This document shows, in pieces, positions 20,501 through 34,311 of a stretch of DNA of 64,000 nt. The notes beneath the pieces are model-generated. The model had not been told where the DNA came from. It saw only the letters and a program-made list of their open reading frames with translations, and made no database searches. The stretch spans positions 59,480,865 through 59,544,864 of the forward strand of contig CM055095.1 in assembly GCA_029204225.1 (NCBI GenBank). The letters are read 5' to 3'. Position numbers and translations under genes: made by a program. The DNA comes from Diphasiastrum complanatum. Taxonomy: Eukaryota; Streptophyta; Lycopodiopsida; Lycopodiales; Lycopodiaceae. Numbering within the stretch: position 1 is the stretch's first letter; each line of letters opens with the position of its first letter.

Positions 20501-22693
20501 AGATTTCACATAGTCCCTCTTGACAAGTCAAGACCAAACCCTTTGAACCCTTCAATTTATAGCATAACAGGTAAAAATACAGCTGTATAAAGTGTAACAG
20601 TAAAGAGAGTACCATAAAGTGAAGCAAGTTTTAAGACACCCAGCTGTTACCTGCCACCATCCCACACAACAAAACCGCACAAGTTAGTCGCGTGAGGAAG
20701 ACAAGTGTCATAGTTGAGCATCAATTGTTATTCATGTCCGAAACAAGATTCACTACTTTATCAGCTCGGTTGCATTAAAATCAAGTACGTCCAATCTTCC
20801 CAATTATTCATTTCATAGTTTAGCAAAACGTTCTGCCCTTTTAACGAAGCCATATCAGGGCAGACGCCATACTGATCAGTAAGGGAGCAAAAAGAACGTA
20901 TTAGGTTCACAAGTGCATTTTATTATGTAAGCAACTGTTTTTCATTACACAGATGGACAATGACTTGACGTTGGTCATAGTGCTAGGTAGTAGAGCACCT
21001 CTGTGCTATACTAGCCAGATGGATTCCTCGTATCACTTTATCCGAGAATCCAGGCACCGAACTACTTGGGTAATTCCATGCCATTCAAGTGTACCATAGT
21101 CGAGTCCTGTAAGAGTACGTGACTTAACTTATAATAACTGGACTTAAGATGCCGAGAAAAAATTCCTTCAATAACTCATGCATATGTTAATCAATATGCA
21201 TGCATGACTATCAGTTATCAAATATAATACCCAAAACCCATTACAAGCAAGATTTATAGTATCATGACCAATGCATGAATAATGAGTAAAGTTGCTCACC
21301 ATATCGGTGATATTCCATACTGCATCGTACCTGAATGTGAGTTGAAGTAATCTCGTGCGAACTATCCATCTTCAGCTGCTTACTCAAATCACCTACATGC
21401 TAAAAGCATTCAAACCGAAAGTATAGGGTTACCCGTAATGTACTTTTTAAAGCTTCATAGTGTCATCACCAATAATTGCTTGCTTTTCTGAAAATTAGTG
21501 ACGTGATTTTTGGGTTGTGTGCATTCCCCACCGCATACGGATTGTCAACGATCATAACCATTTATCTCAAGCTCATATAATCATACAAAGCATACTTTGT
21601 ACTACTAACTTTCCCATACTCATAGATACTATCATATAGGTTATCACAGGTGAATAACCTCATAGTTACTATCACATCAAGAGAGCATTAGCAAAAGCAA
21701 TACTACGTGAAGGGTTATAGCCAATCGAGTTTTATGCAAGCATTCTAAACAACCATGTTTATGTCATGGCTTATGATATCTCCCTGAAACCGTTGAAAGG
21801 ACAGCACTCAAATCGCATTATCAGTAGCATAGCTTGATGAAAAATGCATGCAATATGGCTCATACCACGAGCTACAACAAATCGCATTAAATGAACACAT
21901 TTATGAGTAGAATTTCAGCACTGGCCAACGCTCAAATCTGCCTCAGTAAGGGCACTGACCAGCGGCCATCCATTTCGTATAACGTATGATACTAATCATG
22001 AACAATAAGCTTGCTGTCCAGCACTTATTACAAGCCAAAAGAGTTGATAGTATACCTAAAAATTTGTCCACTTTTGTTCTTCGGAACATCGTTTGATTGT
22101 GAGAGTATCCAATGATAGTATACAGGTTGATTGTTTGTTATTACACAAAGATATACATGGTAAACCGCAAGCATTCATCATAAGGTTTCACTTACACCTT
22201 TCCTTATCAGCGAGTTATTGTAATTTGAACCAAATTCACCTTTGTTTGCGGTATTATACCACCAATGCTTTTCCACTAGCAATCACGAGCATTCTCTTCG
22301 ATCACAATCCTAGTACTTTTGAGCACCATGAGAGCAAGAAGGAGGGAGAGAGAGAGAGAGCAGGAAAGCATGAGGGAAAGTGAATAGGGTTGTGTGATTT
22401 TCCTCTTTATAGAGCCAGAGGACACTTAGGTGTACTAAGTGCAAATTGTTGCCCACCGTTAGATTAATTGTCCATACTGTGCACGGATCCTGGCCATTGA
22501 AAGATTCACCACTTTCTCACCATTTTTCTAAAAAAAACTTTTTCTGTTAAGTGGGGTCTCTTGTCATGGTAAGGCATTTTTTTGCCACCACTAGCAAATA
22601 AGGTTAGTATGCGACAATTATATTCCATAGAGGTTTGCGAAGCGAATAAAGTGATATATGTACGTAACAGAGCCCATGAGAGAGAGAGAGAGA
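20501..22693. other. unassigned intergenic sequence
   Basis: I see no gene, RNA or element ends here. A short GA tract lies near 22340-22360. Confidence 0.4.
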
Positions 22694-23478
<785 letters not shown>

Positions 23479-23639
23479 ATGAAAGAGTTAAAAATAATCA
23501 ACACTACCAATTCTAGGAAGATGTGTAGCCCTTGTTTTCTTCCATTAAAGACGTGCTTCAATTGTTTCTTGTTGGACGATTAGTTCCACAAGAAAGCCCA
23601 AACACCGTAGGGAGGGAGCATGTGGTGACATTCTGGAGT

Positions 23640-24689
<1,050 letters not shown>

Positions 24690-24773
24690 TGATGTTTTTT
24701 TCGTACGAATTTTTAAGACTCCCATTGGTTGTCTGCAGTATTTATCCCTCTTATTCCGTTCCAACAATTATGT

Positions 24774-25864
24774 CAGATACTGGATCCCCTAGTCAGAGGT
24801 CAGACCATAGTCGCTGGTCATTCCGCCTTTCCTCGATGAGCGAGAGTGAGCTCAATAGCTACCTTGATCAGTTGCCTTTCTTGCAATAGGATAGGATCTT
24901 ACAACGCTTGAGGGCTCGACGTGAGGCTCATAGCTCCTCTTGATTGGTTGAGTACACATCATCAACCGAGGAGATTCAGTCCACTCGTCGTGTAGACTAG
25001 TCACAAGTTTTCCCTTCCCGTGAGGGTCACTTCGACGAGGGTCGCACCCCCACCCATGTCACTACTGCTAGTGATTCCTCTCGACACTCTCGGGAGAGGA
25101 GGAGGAGCCGCCTCGATGTTTCTTGTTGTGGAGGATGTGGTAATGACCCTGACGTGGTCATGAGTCTTGCACGTCCGCGTAGTACAATTCGTTGTGGGGA
25201 GTCCCTACTTCGAGATACACTAACCCAGGAGGCAGCACGTACATCACACGACACCGCAACTTCTGCATCTGTCACAACTCAGATTCCCGGCACACTCACT
25301 TTCACCCCTCACATTTTTCCTCCCTCTGGACCCACTATCACTGAGTCATTTCCTACCGGCTATATGCCATGGGGTTCCGTTTCACTGTGGGGTTTTCAGC
25401 CCACTCCCACCCAATTCCCCCCTATATATTCTCCCCTCCAGACACCCCCCCATTGGCTATTCTCCCCTCGGTACCCCACAACATCAGTATTCTACCCTAT
25501 ATCCATTTGTGATATTTTACTGTTGATTGTTTTTTTTTTTTTTTTGGTTCTTGGGAGTTTTTCGTAAGACACGTTGGAATAAAATGCTCTCTTTATATGA
25601 TCAACATTTGGAATGTTTGTGCAGCGATCTGCCGTGGGTCATTCTCTCACGCATGACGAGTACATGTATGCGTATTCCCACGGTACGCAAGCAGTACTCG
25701 AGTTATTGGAGAGGCAGGGCATGCATATAAACTAGGATGTTTCTCGTCAGGTACGACTTGAGATCCATTTTATGTTGAGTCTGATGATGTCATTGCTGGT
25801 GAGGGGTTTTGATGAGGGCACCCTGATTTCGCAGACCACAAGGATGAAGTAGAAGGTGACACAG
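24774..25864 (+). pseudogene. degenerate reading frames upstream of the second H3-like gene
   Basis: From the ATG at 24774 the frame reads MSDTGSPSQRSDHSRW with further serine/arginine-rich text. It is broken by stops near 24888 and 24942 and resumes as RERRRSRLDVSCCGGC and a proline-rich stretch to about 25567. A different frame then reads GHSLTHDEYMYAYSHGTQAV up to 25855. The base composition is richer in GC than the neighbours. I do not recognise the product. It may be the 5' part of a transposon gene or of the H3-like gene's transcript. Confidence 0.35.
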
Positions 25865-26503
25865 ATGTCTGGAAGAGGAGCACACGAGCATAAGAGCAAA
25901 AATCCCCGCAACACAAACTCTGCACCAAAGAGAAAGAATCATGCTGCTCTGCTGCCATCACCACCGCCCCCACCGCCAACATCACCTCCACCACTTCCAC
26001 CTCCACCTCCACCACCTCCACCTCCACCTCAACCAAAACCTCCACCTCCACCTCCACCTCCACAACCACCACCACCACCTCCACCTCCACCACCTCCAGC
26101 TTTTGCCGCAACTGGCCCAAGCAAGACCATAGAGTGTGGCAGGGGTAGGTCGGCCCCTCTTGCGGCACCTTGGGCTGGAAAGGAGTTTCGCAGGATACAA
26201 CCACCACCTCCTTGGCCGCATAGGAAGTGCCTTATTGCAAAGTGGCTGCAAGATATAAGGAGATATCAGAAATCTATGAAATTTTTAATAACTAGGGCCC
26301 CATTTGTCAAAGAAATAATAGATGAATATTCCTTGGGGAATAGGATTGTGGCAGATGCTGTGTCGACAATATAAGAGTCTGCGGAAATGTATCTGACACA
26401 ACTTTTTGAGGACTCATTTTTGTGTGCAGTACACGGAAAGTGAGTCACAATACTCCCGAAGAATCTCCGCCTTCCTAGGTGGCTAAGGAGAGAGCGTAAT
26501 TGA
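25865..26503 (+). pseudogene. second histone H3-like gene, with long polyproline tail
   Basis: The 213-codon frame starts MSGRGAHEHKSKNPRN (an ATG at 25844 is an alternative). A basic segment, about 50 residues that are almost all proline, and an arginine/alanine linker follow. The histone fold occupies codons 126-212: WLQDIRRYQKSMKFLITRAP, then ESAEMYLTQLFEDSFLCAVH, VTILPKNLRLPRWLRRERN, ending exactly where canonical H3 ends. LITRAPF resembles the LIPxAPF of CENH3 and of the H3-like gene at 8515-8979. The region between helix 1 and helix 2 is three residues shorter than in H3. TAA at 26372-26374 and TGA at 26441-26443 replace positions that are Q and R in H3, both explicable by C-to-T change. 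So large a polyproline N-tail is not typical of H3. Confidence 0.85.
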
Positions 26504-26737
26504 AAATATGATGTTCTAGAAATTTTATTTGTAATATACAGAAGATTTTGTGTTTAATATATTGAAAATTTTCAGGTTATGTGAATGCAAATTGTTGTGA
26601 TTGTTTTTAATATATGATTTCAGGTTTATTTGATTGCAAATTTGAGTAATTCAGTACTATCTATGTAAATGTAGTGATTTGAGATTTTTAGTACTAAGGG
26701 AATGGTTGTTTTTTAGTATGATTTAGTAAAAGATAGT

Positions 26738-26930
26738 TTTTTTTTGCCTGGGCATGATTTTCATGCCAAGACACGACCCAGGCCACTTTGACCAAGTCAA
26801 ACGGGCTTGGGTCGCACCCTGGCATAAAAATCACACCAAGGCGTGACGCATGCCATTTTGACCATGGTCAAACGAGCTGGGGTCGTGCCCTGGCGTGAAA
26901 TCACGCCAAGGTGCGACCCAAGCCATTTTT
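26738..26930. repeat. palindromic tandem repeat (hairpin-forming)
   Basis: Two arrays of the form CACGACCCAGGCCACTTTGAC...GGGCTTGGGTCGCACCCTGGC lie in a row, each able to fold back on itself, with a third half-unit. GGCGTGAAATCACGCC is a perfect short palindrome within. The stretch is GC-rich in an AT-rich setting, possibly a small foldback element. Confidence 0.7.
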
Positions 26931-27034
26931 ATCAAACAAAAAAAATTAAATTTTAAATTCTAAGAATAATCACAGCAAGTAATTACAACAGATAATTAGG
27001 AGAGTCAACAAGAAAAAAATGACAAAGTTTTTAT

Positions 27035-28050
27035 TCACATTCGGTCCATTTCCTTCAGAGAAGACTTAAGATTCTCTGATCGCTTTGATGATGACATTCC
27101 TAGTTTTAACATTTCTAATGCTAATTTTGGAGCATCACTCTCATTCTCATAAGGGCCAAATAAACCCGAGAGAATGAGCTGGGTCTCAAATCTAGGGCAT
27201 AAATCATTCAAAATGGCTTTTCGGAGGACACAGTAAGCCTTTGGCGCTAATGGGGATAACTCTACCTCTCCAATGTGCTTGGAGAGCACTTTGCATTTAA
27301 GAAGCTCCATCGGTCCATTTTAGACTGTACTTGTTGTTGAAGCAAAAATAAAGTTGTTGGGCAAGCTCCCAATGTAGTGGGCCAGAGACTTATCTAGAGT
27401 TCCTACTTCAGCTTTATCCCAAATGTCACCCCTTCGCATAGCAAAGTCATCAATCTCCATTGCGTCTTGCATTTGGTTCAAATTATGGCAAAATGAGTAT
27501 AATGAAGACAAACAAATATAACAAAAACACACAATTTGAATTGTTGGGTCAAACTTGCCTTGGTGCCTTCATCAATGTCTTCGGTTTGTGCAAGTTGAAT
27601 TCCTTTGCCTTTGTACTGCACATCGGCATTTTTCTCATTGAGTACCTCGAATGGCCTCGTTTGAATTGGTGGTGGTTGAAGTGTCTTCAATTGGCAAAGT
27701 ACTCTTGCCAGTGCTTGCTCGGTGGTGTCCGTGTCATGGTCGATTAGCTGCTCATACGTGTCGGCGGGCTAGGCGTGGTCGAATGTGGAACTGCCATTCT
27801 GCAACTAATTTACCAATGCTACCAACATCTCATCTTCTCGCAAGCCAGGAATATGTTGCAAATAATGCATGAACACATACTCTTGCCCATCAATGATGAT
27901 TGGAACAAGGCCAAGGATACAAAGCACGACATCATTGGACTCATCTATATCCTCTAGCTCCACTGATGTGGATGCACCTGTTGCCACTTGCACTGCCAAG
28001 CTTGATTCCTGCTCTGAGGATAAATCTTCCTCTTCACCCGGGTCATCCAT
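27035..28050 (-). pseudogene. paralogue of the DDFAARRG transposon gene
   Basis: Exon 1 runs from the ATG at 28050 (MDDPGEEEDLSSEQESSLAV) to 27559 in one frame with two TAG stops, ending AQTEDIDEGTK. An intron of about 92 bp (27558-27467) has a GC-type donor (AAG|GCAAGT) and an acceptor reading GCAA, apparently a mutated GCAG. Exon 2 begins DAMEIDDFAMRRGDIW, parallel to DALIIDDFAARRGGF of the gene at 9809, also phase 0. After a stop at 27320 and a shift the text continues as MELLKCKVLSKHIGEVELSP and ends EMDRM at 27035. The function is unknown. It lies convergent to the H3-like gene at 25865. Confidence 0.55.
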
Positions 28051-28749
28051 CTCGTTCGCTGTTAGAGCTAGAATTGAAGGATTACTTCAATTTGATCCTT
28101 CAGTAGTTCTATCAGATTTATGCCATGAACTGATCCAAAACTTAGGTGAAACCAAAGATGGGCATCTCGGAACACGCCTACAAAACAATTCTACTGTCAA
28201 GTGCTAGGCTTACCAGTAGATGGCACCATCCCTACCACCAAAGCTGAATATATTACCAGAAGTGGAGTAGTTCAAAAGGGGGCATACCTAGAGAGGAGAA
28301 GGTATAAACTATCCTACATTAGAGACCCCAATCTCAAAAGTTTTGTCCACTTTGCTCTGTCTTCTATATTTCTACCTGAGCAAGAGTATACCATATCCAT
28401 CACCAACATGGGATACTTGCTCAGAGCTCTTGATGGAGAGATGATTGCCTTGAGAAAAACATTTTTCTAGACTAGGTGTACAATTTGGTATCCTATCATG
28501 CCGGAGTTTTATTCAATCATTTCAAAAAATCTTTACATATGATCAACAAGATTCCAATGACCTTTATTCATGTGCTCATACACATTACATAAGGAAGATC
28601 ATAATACTAGCTCATGAATCAATAGCCTCCTCCTCTCCTACTATCCCTCCACAATACAACAAATGAAAGATCAATGAAAGGAATGCTCTCTCTATTCCAA
28701 TAATAAAAATGAATGGGCTAAGCCCTATGTACATGGAGTATGGAGGGTG
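28051..28749. other. unassigned; decayed plus-strand coding traces
   Basis: Frames around 28060-28470 read like old coding sequence (RIEGLLQFDPSVVLSDLCHE; YLERRRYKLSYIRDPNLKSF) but match nothing I recognise and are broken by stops. Confidence 0.35.
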
Positions 28750-28754
28750 AGTTT

Positions 28755-29490
28755 TGTTGAATTTCACACGTGTGGACTGTCCACTACATGTACTTGTGAT
28801 CTCCTAAGGTGTGGAGATGCACCAAGATCAAGACTAGATTGAGATTCAAGATCAATCTTGAATCCTATGGCAAAAACACACTACTACATGCATTTAATCA
28901 CTTCCAACTCTCACTCACACATGTAGGAAGTATTCAAAAGTATTTTAAGTAAAACCAAGCTGCTCTCCTCGGGTAGAGAGAGAAAATGCATCATGAGCTC
29001 TCGGGTAGAGAGAGAAAGCTAGAAATCCAATAACTCACAAAATCCATGAAATCACCAAATCAATTGCATTCAAAATGAGGAGTACAATGATACTAGTAGG
29101 TCCACGAGCTACCACTATGCTTAACTATGATTGGACCATATTTTGTCACCTCTTGATCCTATTGGATCATTGATCTATGCACCTCTTAATTCTATTGGAC
29201 TATATTCAAGCACACCTCAATTTCCTATTGGACCTCACAAGGTTCCACCTCTAAATCCTATTGGACCTCTTGGAATTCATCAAACAAAAACTTTACACTT
29301 GTCTACACTCTAATTAGCAAGTGTTTAGCCTCTTACTCTATTTTGGCTCAATAGTGGCATTACAAGTGGAAATGCATAATTTGCCATCTATGCCAAATTT
29401 ATTCCTATCAACATCCTACACCTAGATGCTTGATGTAAAAAACATAAGACCCCTATATCTAACATAGATAATCTTTTTCAATTCTTCACA
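28755..29490 (-). repeat. 3' LTR of copia element 1
   Basis: 736 bp; on the plus strand it runs TGTTGAATTT ... TTCTTCACA. It is preceded by the target duplication AGTTT. Confidence 0.97.
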
Positions 29491-29505
29491 CTCCTCCTAA
29501 AAAAT
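29491..29505 (-). other. polypurine tract of copia element 1
   Basis: On the minus strand the sequence reads TTTAGGAGGAG directly before the 3' LTR, the usual second-strand priming site. Confidence 0.8.
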
Positions 29506-29508
29506 TAT

Positions 29509-32500
29509 CTATGAAGATTTGAGCATTGATCTTGATATAACTCCAAGATTAGATCTATGCTTGATGAAAGCACTTTTGCTCAAAGGCTTGCTGAGTAGAT
29601 CGGCAATACAAGAGGACGAGTTGACATGCTCCAAATAGATTTCTCCTCCAATAAGCTTTTCTCTCACAAAATGGTGTGCCACTTCTATGTGCTTGCTTCT
29701 TGCATGAAATATGGGATTATTGGCAAGAGCTTGGGCCGAGATGTTATCACACTTGATCATTGGTAGATCATCCTCCTTGATGCACTTTAGTTCCATTAAT
29801 AACCTCTTGATCCAAAGCACTTCTTTGGTAGTTGTAGTGAGTGCTTTGTACTCAGCCTCACATGAAGAGAGAGATATAGTATCTTGCTTTTTGGAAAGCC
29901 AAGATATTAGATTGCCTCCAAGAAATATAGTGTATGCACTAATAGACTTTCGATCCATCTTGTCACTTGCAAAGTCCGAATTCGAGTAGCCAATAATGGA
30001 TAGATCTTCACTTTTATAGAGTAGACCATAATCACAAGATGAAGATACATATCTTAGAATCCTCTTGGCCATCTTCCAATGATGGATCTTAGGATCTTGC
30101 ATAAATTGACTCAATTTGTGCACACAAAAACTAAGATCGGGCCCAGTAATGGTAAGCCAAATCAAGGAGCCTACAAGACTCCTAAAAAGTGTGATGTCCT
30201 CAAAGGATCTTTCATCACCTTTATTAGGATCTTTTACAATTTGCTCCATTGGAGTATCTATGCTCTTAGAATTTTCCATATGGAATTTTTTCAACATAGA
30301 GTGAGCATATCTAGATTGGCATATAAAGACATGATTTTCATAAAAATCAATTTCTAGGCCTAGGATGTAATGTATCTCTCCTAGATCTTGCATTTTAAAC
30401 TCACATCCAAGTGCTAACTTGGTTTCATCAACTAGCTTGATACAACTTCCACAAAGAATAATGTCATCAACATAAATTAGAAGAATGACAATATTGCTAT
30501 CAACAAACTTTAGATACATGGAAGGATCATAGTCACTAAGAGTAAATCCTTGTGAGATAAGAAAAGAGTTAAGTCTTGAATACCATGATCTTGGTGCTTG
30601 CTTGAGTCCATAAAGACTTTTGAAGAGCAAGCACACTTTGGACTCATCCTTGATGAATCCTTGAGGTTGTTCCATATAGATCTCCTCCTCAAGATAACCA
30701 TTTAGAAAAGCATTGGATACATCTAATTGGAACACCTTCCACTTGAAAAAACAAGCAAGAGAAATAAGAATTCTTATTGTCACCATCTTTGCAACGGGTG
30801 CAAAGGTCTCCTCATAATCAAGACCATGGATTTGAGCAAATCCTTTGGCACATAATCTTGCTTTATGCTTGTTGATGGTGCCATCATGATTGAACTTGAT
30901 CCGAAATACCCACTTGCAACCAATCACATGCTTGTTGGAAGGAGGATCCACAAGCTCCCAAGTATTGTTGGTGATCAATGCATCATACTCTTGCTTCATG
31001 GCATCATACCACTCCTTGGTATTGAGTGCCTCTTGTACATTCTTTGGCTCTTCATGAGAGACATAAAAAACATAATTAGTGGAATCAAGATCCACTTGTT
31101 TGCCTTTGTCAACGTATGAGAGCCTCTTAGGCTCGGATCTATCTCTCATGGATCTTCTTGGTGAAAAAAGCCGAGGAGAGTCTTCTTCAAATCTCGACCC
31201 CATCACATCATGATTGTCTTCAAAATCAATAATTGATGATGCATCCATAGATTTCTTGATCTCGGCCTCTTCAAATGATGAGTGTTGATCTTCATGAAAG
31301 ACAACATCTCTACTTTCAATAACTTGAGAAGTAGAGAGTATAAAGACTCTATAGGCCTTCTTGGTGGATGAGTATCCAACCATGATCCCTTTGCATGCAC
31401 TAGGATCTTCCTTCTTCCTTGTTTCCAAGGGAATATGGACAAAGCATAAGCATCCAAAAACTCTAAGGTGATCAACCTTAGGCTTCTTCAAAAATAAGAT
31501 TTCATATGGTGACTTTCCTCCAAGAGCTATATGTGGGAGCCTATTGCAAAGATAATTTGCACAATTAATGGCTTCTCCCCAAAAATCTTTGGGCAAAGAT
31601 GCCTCAATTCTCATAGATTTTGCACATTCACATAGAGATCTATTCTTTCTCTCGGCCACTCCATTTTGAGATGGAGAGTAGGCACAAGAAGACGCTCTTT
31701 TAATGCCTTCAAGCTCACAAAAATCTTGAAATTTATTGGAGATATATTCACCACCTCCATCACTTCTAAGAGCTTTAATCTTGAATGAGAATTGCTTCTC
31801 TACATAAGCTTTGAAAATAAGGAAATGATCAAACACCATAGATTTTGAAGCAAGAAGATATATCCAAGTGAATCTTGTGTAATCATCAATGAAATTAACA
31901 AAACAAGTGGCTCCTCCCTTGCTTGTAGTTGATGAGAAATGCACATCCGAGTGGATTAACTCCAAAGGATGCTTGCTTTTGATAGAAGATCTTGTAAATG
32001 GCTTTTTGTGAGGTTTAGCAATAGCACAAGCCTCACGAGGCTTGATCTTCTTGGAGAATGACTTTGGCAAGCCAATAGCTTTGGACTCTTTGATCATAGA
32101 GAGCATGGATTTGTAGTTGGGATGTCCCAACCTCCTATGCCATAATTCCTCCATAGAGAGCTTGTCCACAAGAGAAACATTACAAGCATTCACATACTCA
32201 TTTGGATCTATTTTATAGATGCCACCAAATCTAGATCCTAATGCAAGTATCTCATCATTCTTCTTGATAGTGCAAGTATCAACATTGAATTTTACATCAA
32301 GGCCATTATCAAGCAATTGGCCAACACTAATAAGATTCTTGGTAAGCTTAGGTACATAAAGAACTCTAGAGAGAGAAAGAACTTTAGAGGATGCAAGCTT
32401 CAAGGGAATGTTCCCTATGCCTTCAATAGGACATTCAAAATCATTTGCAGTGTATATTGATTTCTTCACTCCATCATAAGGTGCAATAGAAGAGAAAGAG

Positions 32501-33120
32501 TCCTTGGAGCAACACATATGTGAAGAGGCTCCATTATCAATATACCATAGGCCGTCCTTCTTGAAAGGAGTAGATGAGAAACTAGAGACCATAAGAGATC
32601 CCTCTCCATCACTTGCAATAGTGTCTTCCTTCTCATTGGTAATATTGGCGTGCTTGAGTTGATTCTTCTTTTTGAAGCAATTGGTGGCATAATGACCTTT
32701 CTTGCCACAATAAAAGCACTTGATCTTCTTCTTCTTCTTGAGCTTGGATGATGAAGCATTAGAGGAATCATCTTCCTCCTCATCTTTGTCTTTGGATTTG
32801 ACTTTGTCCTTGCTTGAGGATTGTTGATGTTGGTTCTTGCTCCTCTCTTTGTGCTTATCCTTGGCAAAGAGAGCTTTGCCATCATTATGAGTGAGAGAAA
32901 GCTTGTCCATCCTCAAGAGCTTGTACTCTTGTCTTGATTCTTCTGAAATTAGCACACTTTGGAGAGCCTCCAAACTTGGTAGCTCCTCCTTAATGGCATA
33001 GGATTGGACAAGGTTATCAAATTCACTTCTCAAGCCATTGAGAATGACTTGAACTAGCTCATTTTGATTGATGGAATCAACAATGCAAGCAAGCTCTCTA
33101 TGAATATCTTTTACTCTCAA
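29509..33120 (-). CDS. copia gag-pol polyprotein (1203 codons open, key residues altered)
   Basis: Domains in order: end of gag; CCHC zinc knuckle CFYCGKKGHYATNC (codons 135-148); protease at YIDNGASSHM (193-202); integrase zinc domain (H328, H333, then PREAC at 361-365); integrase core with D392, D454, E490 (35 residues between the last two); reverse transcriptase with YVDD (883-886); RNase H (GYSNSDF near 1044-1050, SSCEAEY near 1085) to ARSKHI and FVREK. The protease motif is DNG instead of DSG. The first cysteine of the integrase CxxC pair is R362. The first aspartate of the RNase H SDxD motif is N1047. The start shown is only where the frame opens; the true gag start lies upstream in another frame. 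Active-site losses indicate a non-autonomous copy. Confidence 0.95.
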   Translation of the reverse strand: MRVKDIHRELACIVDSINQNELVQVILNGLRSEFDNLVQSYAIKEELPSLEALQSVLISEESRQEYKLLRMDKLSLTHNDGKALFAKDKHKERSKNQHQQSSSKDKVKSKDKDEEEDDSSNASSSKLKKKKKIKCFYCGKKGHYATNCFKKKNQLKHANITNEKEDTIASDGEGSLMVSSFSSTPFKKDGLWYIDNGASSHMCCSKDSFSSIAPYDGVKKSIYTANDFECPIEGIGNIPLKLASSKVLSLSRVLYVPKLTKNLISVGQLLDNGLDVKFNVDTCTIKKNDEILALGSRFGGIYKIDPNEYVNACNVSLVDKLSMEELWHRRLGHPNYKSMLSMIKESKAIGLPKSFSKKIKPREACAIAKPHKKPFTRSSIKSKHPLELIHSDVHFSSTTSKGGATCFVNFIDDYTRFTWIYLLASKSMVFDHFLIFKAYVEKQFSFKIKALRSDGGGEYISNKFQDFCELEGIKRASSCAYSPSQNGVAERKNRSLCECAKSMRIEASLPKDFWGEAINCANYLCNRLPHIALGGKSPYEILFLKKPKVDHLRVFGCLCFVHIPLETRKKEDPSACKGIMVGYSSTKKAYRVFILSTSQVIESRDVVFHEDQHSSFEEAEIKKSMDASSIIDFEDNHDVMGSRFEEDSPRLFSPRRSMRDRSEPKRLSYVDKGKQVDLDSTNYVFYVSHEEPKNVQEALNTKEWYDAMKQEYDALITNNTWELVDPPSNKHVIGCKWVFRIKFNHDGTINKHKARLCAKGFAQIHGLDYEETFAPVAKMVTIRILISLACFFKWKVFQLDVSNAFLNGYLEEEIYMEQPQGFIKDESKVCLLFKSLYGLKQAPRSWYSRLNSFLISQGFTLSDYDPSMYLKFVDSNIVILLIYVDDIILCGSCIKLVDETKLALGCEFKMQDLGEIHYILGLEIDFYENHVFICQSRYAHSMLKKFHMENSKSIDTPMEQIVKDPNKGDERSFEDITLFRSLVGSLIWLTITGPDLSFCVHKLSQFMQDPKIHHWKMAKRILRYVSSSCDYGLLYKSEDLSIIGYSNSDFASDKMDRKSISAYTIFLGGNLISWLSKKQDTISLSSCEAEYKALTTTTKEVLWIKRLLMELKCIKEDDLPMIKCDNISAQALANNPIFHARSKHIEVAHHFVREKLIGGEIYLEHVNSSSCIADLLSKPLSKSAFIKHRSNLGVISRSMLKSS

Positions 33121-33497
33121 AACATAACTAGATGCACTCTCATCACTCTTTTGGCTACTTTGAAAGATTTGATTCTAAGAGTGAGAAGACTAGAGGTATT
33201 CTTAGCCTCATAGATAGTCTTGAGACAATCCCAAGCTTCTTTGGCTGTTGTACAAGTACCTATCTCCCTCAATATCTCATTAGAGACATTCATCTTAATG
33301 TAGTGGAGAGCCATCCTAGCTCTCTTTTTGTATTTTTGAACCTCTTGAAGAACTTGTGGTTCTTCTTCAAGGCCAAGAACTATGTCCATCACGTCTTGAA
33401 GGATCAAGATGGACTCCATCCTCATTTTCCAAATTGAATAGTTTGAAGTGGACAATCTTTCACTTGGTTCCAACAAGGATGAACCCATTGAAGACAT
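33117..33497 (-). pseudogene. copia gag N-terminus, frameshifted from pol
   Basis: From the ATG at 33497 (MSSMGSSLLEPSERL) the frame has the Gag pre-domain pattern NYSIWKMRMESILI and ARMALHYIKMNVSNEIL. It leaves the gag-pol frame by a one-base difference near 33155-33175, after LRIKSF. The downstream frame continues the gag without a gap in sense, so this is a point lesion and not a domain boundary. Confidence 0.88.
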
Positions 33498-34299
33498 TTG
33501 AAGTGAAGAAAACTCAAATGATGAACAATAAACGTTGCTACGCACTCTCAATAGGATCCAATAATAGAGTACTATCTCCTCCTATGAAAGATCTTGCAAC
33601 AATTTGTGAATTGATTCTCACTAGCTACTCAAATCTCTCTAAAACAAGATCTATTTCACATCAAATGATGAAGTATAGGCAAAGTTAGGATCTAACACTC
33701 ATTTTTTTTTAATTTACATGAACTCGTTCCAACCCAGTACGTTCTGGAACGTACGGAATGGAACGCGTGTGAAATACACTAAGAAACCAAATTTGACTCA
33801 AATACAATGATATTGCATGAAACAAAATGGCTAAGATCTCAAAACAGTGCCTAGATCACATATAGATGAGATTGGCAAGCATACAACTGTGATTTTGGAT
33901 CAACCAAACAATCTCTTGACCAAACCAAATGTGTCCACCCAGGTCTAGGTGTCCTACCTAACCCTCTTCAAAAGCTTATAACTTTTGATTGGCTAAACCA
34001 AATGGAATGAAACTGATTGCAACAGAAATTAGCAAAAATAGCTTCAAAACAAGCTATCAAGCAAGATAAATGGATCAAACATGAGAGAGAACTTCCAAGC
34101 TGAAATTGGATGTTCCTCACACGTGTCTGAGCACCTGATTCCGTACAGTACCAGGTCAGACCGAATCAATGTCCTTTTGATCTCTTTTGATCCAAGATTG
34201 AACAAGATATCTAGGAAAATGGGCCTTGACAACTTCTAGCTCAAGATTGATGAAATTTTTTCACTTAGATGGATCAAAATGCATGGTAACCTTAGGTAG

Positions 34300-34311
34300 G
34301 CTCTGATACCA
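34300..34311 (-). other. primer-binding site of copia element 1
   Basis: On the minus strand TGGTATCAGAGC immediately follows the 5' LTR; it matches the initiator tRNA-Met site exactly. Confidence 0.95.

Noticed and set aside
25941-26251. Histidine-rich and tryptophan/arginine-rich frames overlapping 25.9-26.2 kb
   Set aside because: Off-frame translations of the CCACCT repeat that encodes the proline tail.
29131-29313. Frame reading MDHILSPLDPIGSLIY, repeated at 34688-34870
   Set aside because: It lies inside the two LTRs of copia element 1 and is duplicated only because the LTRs are.
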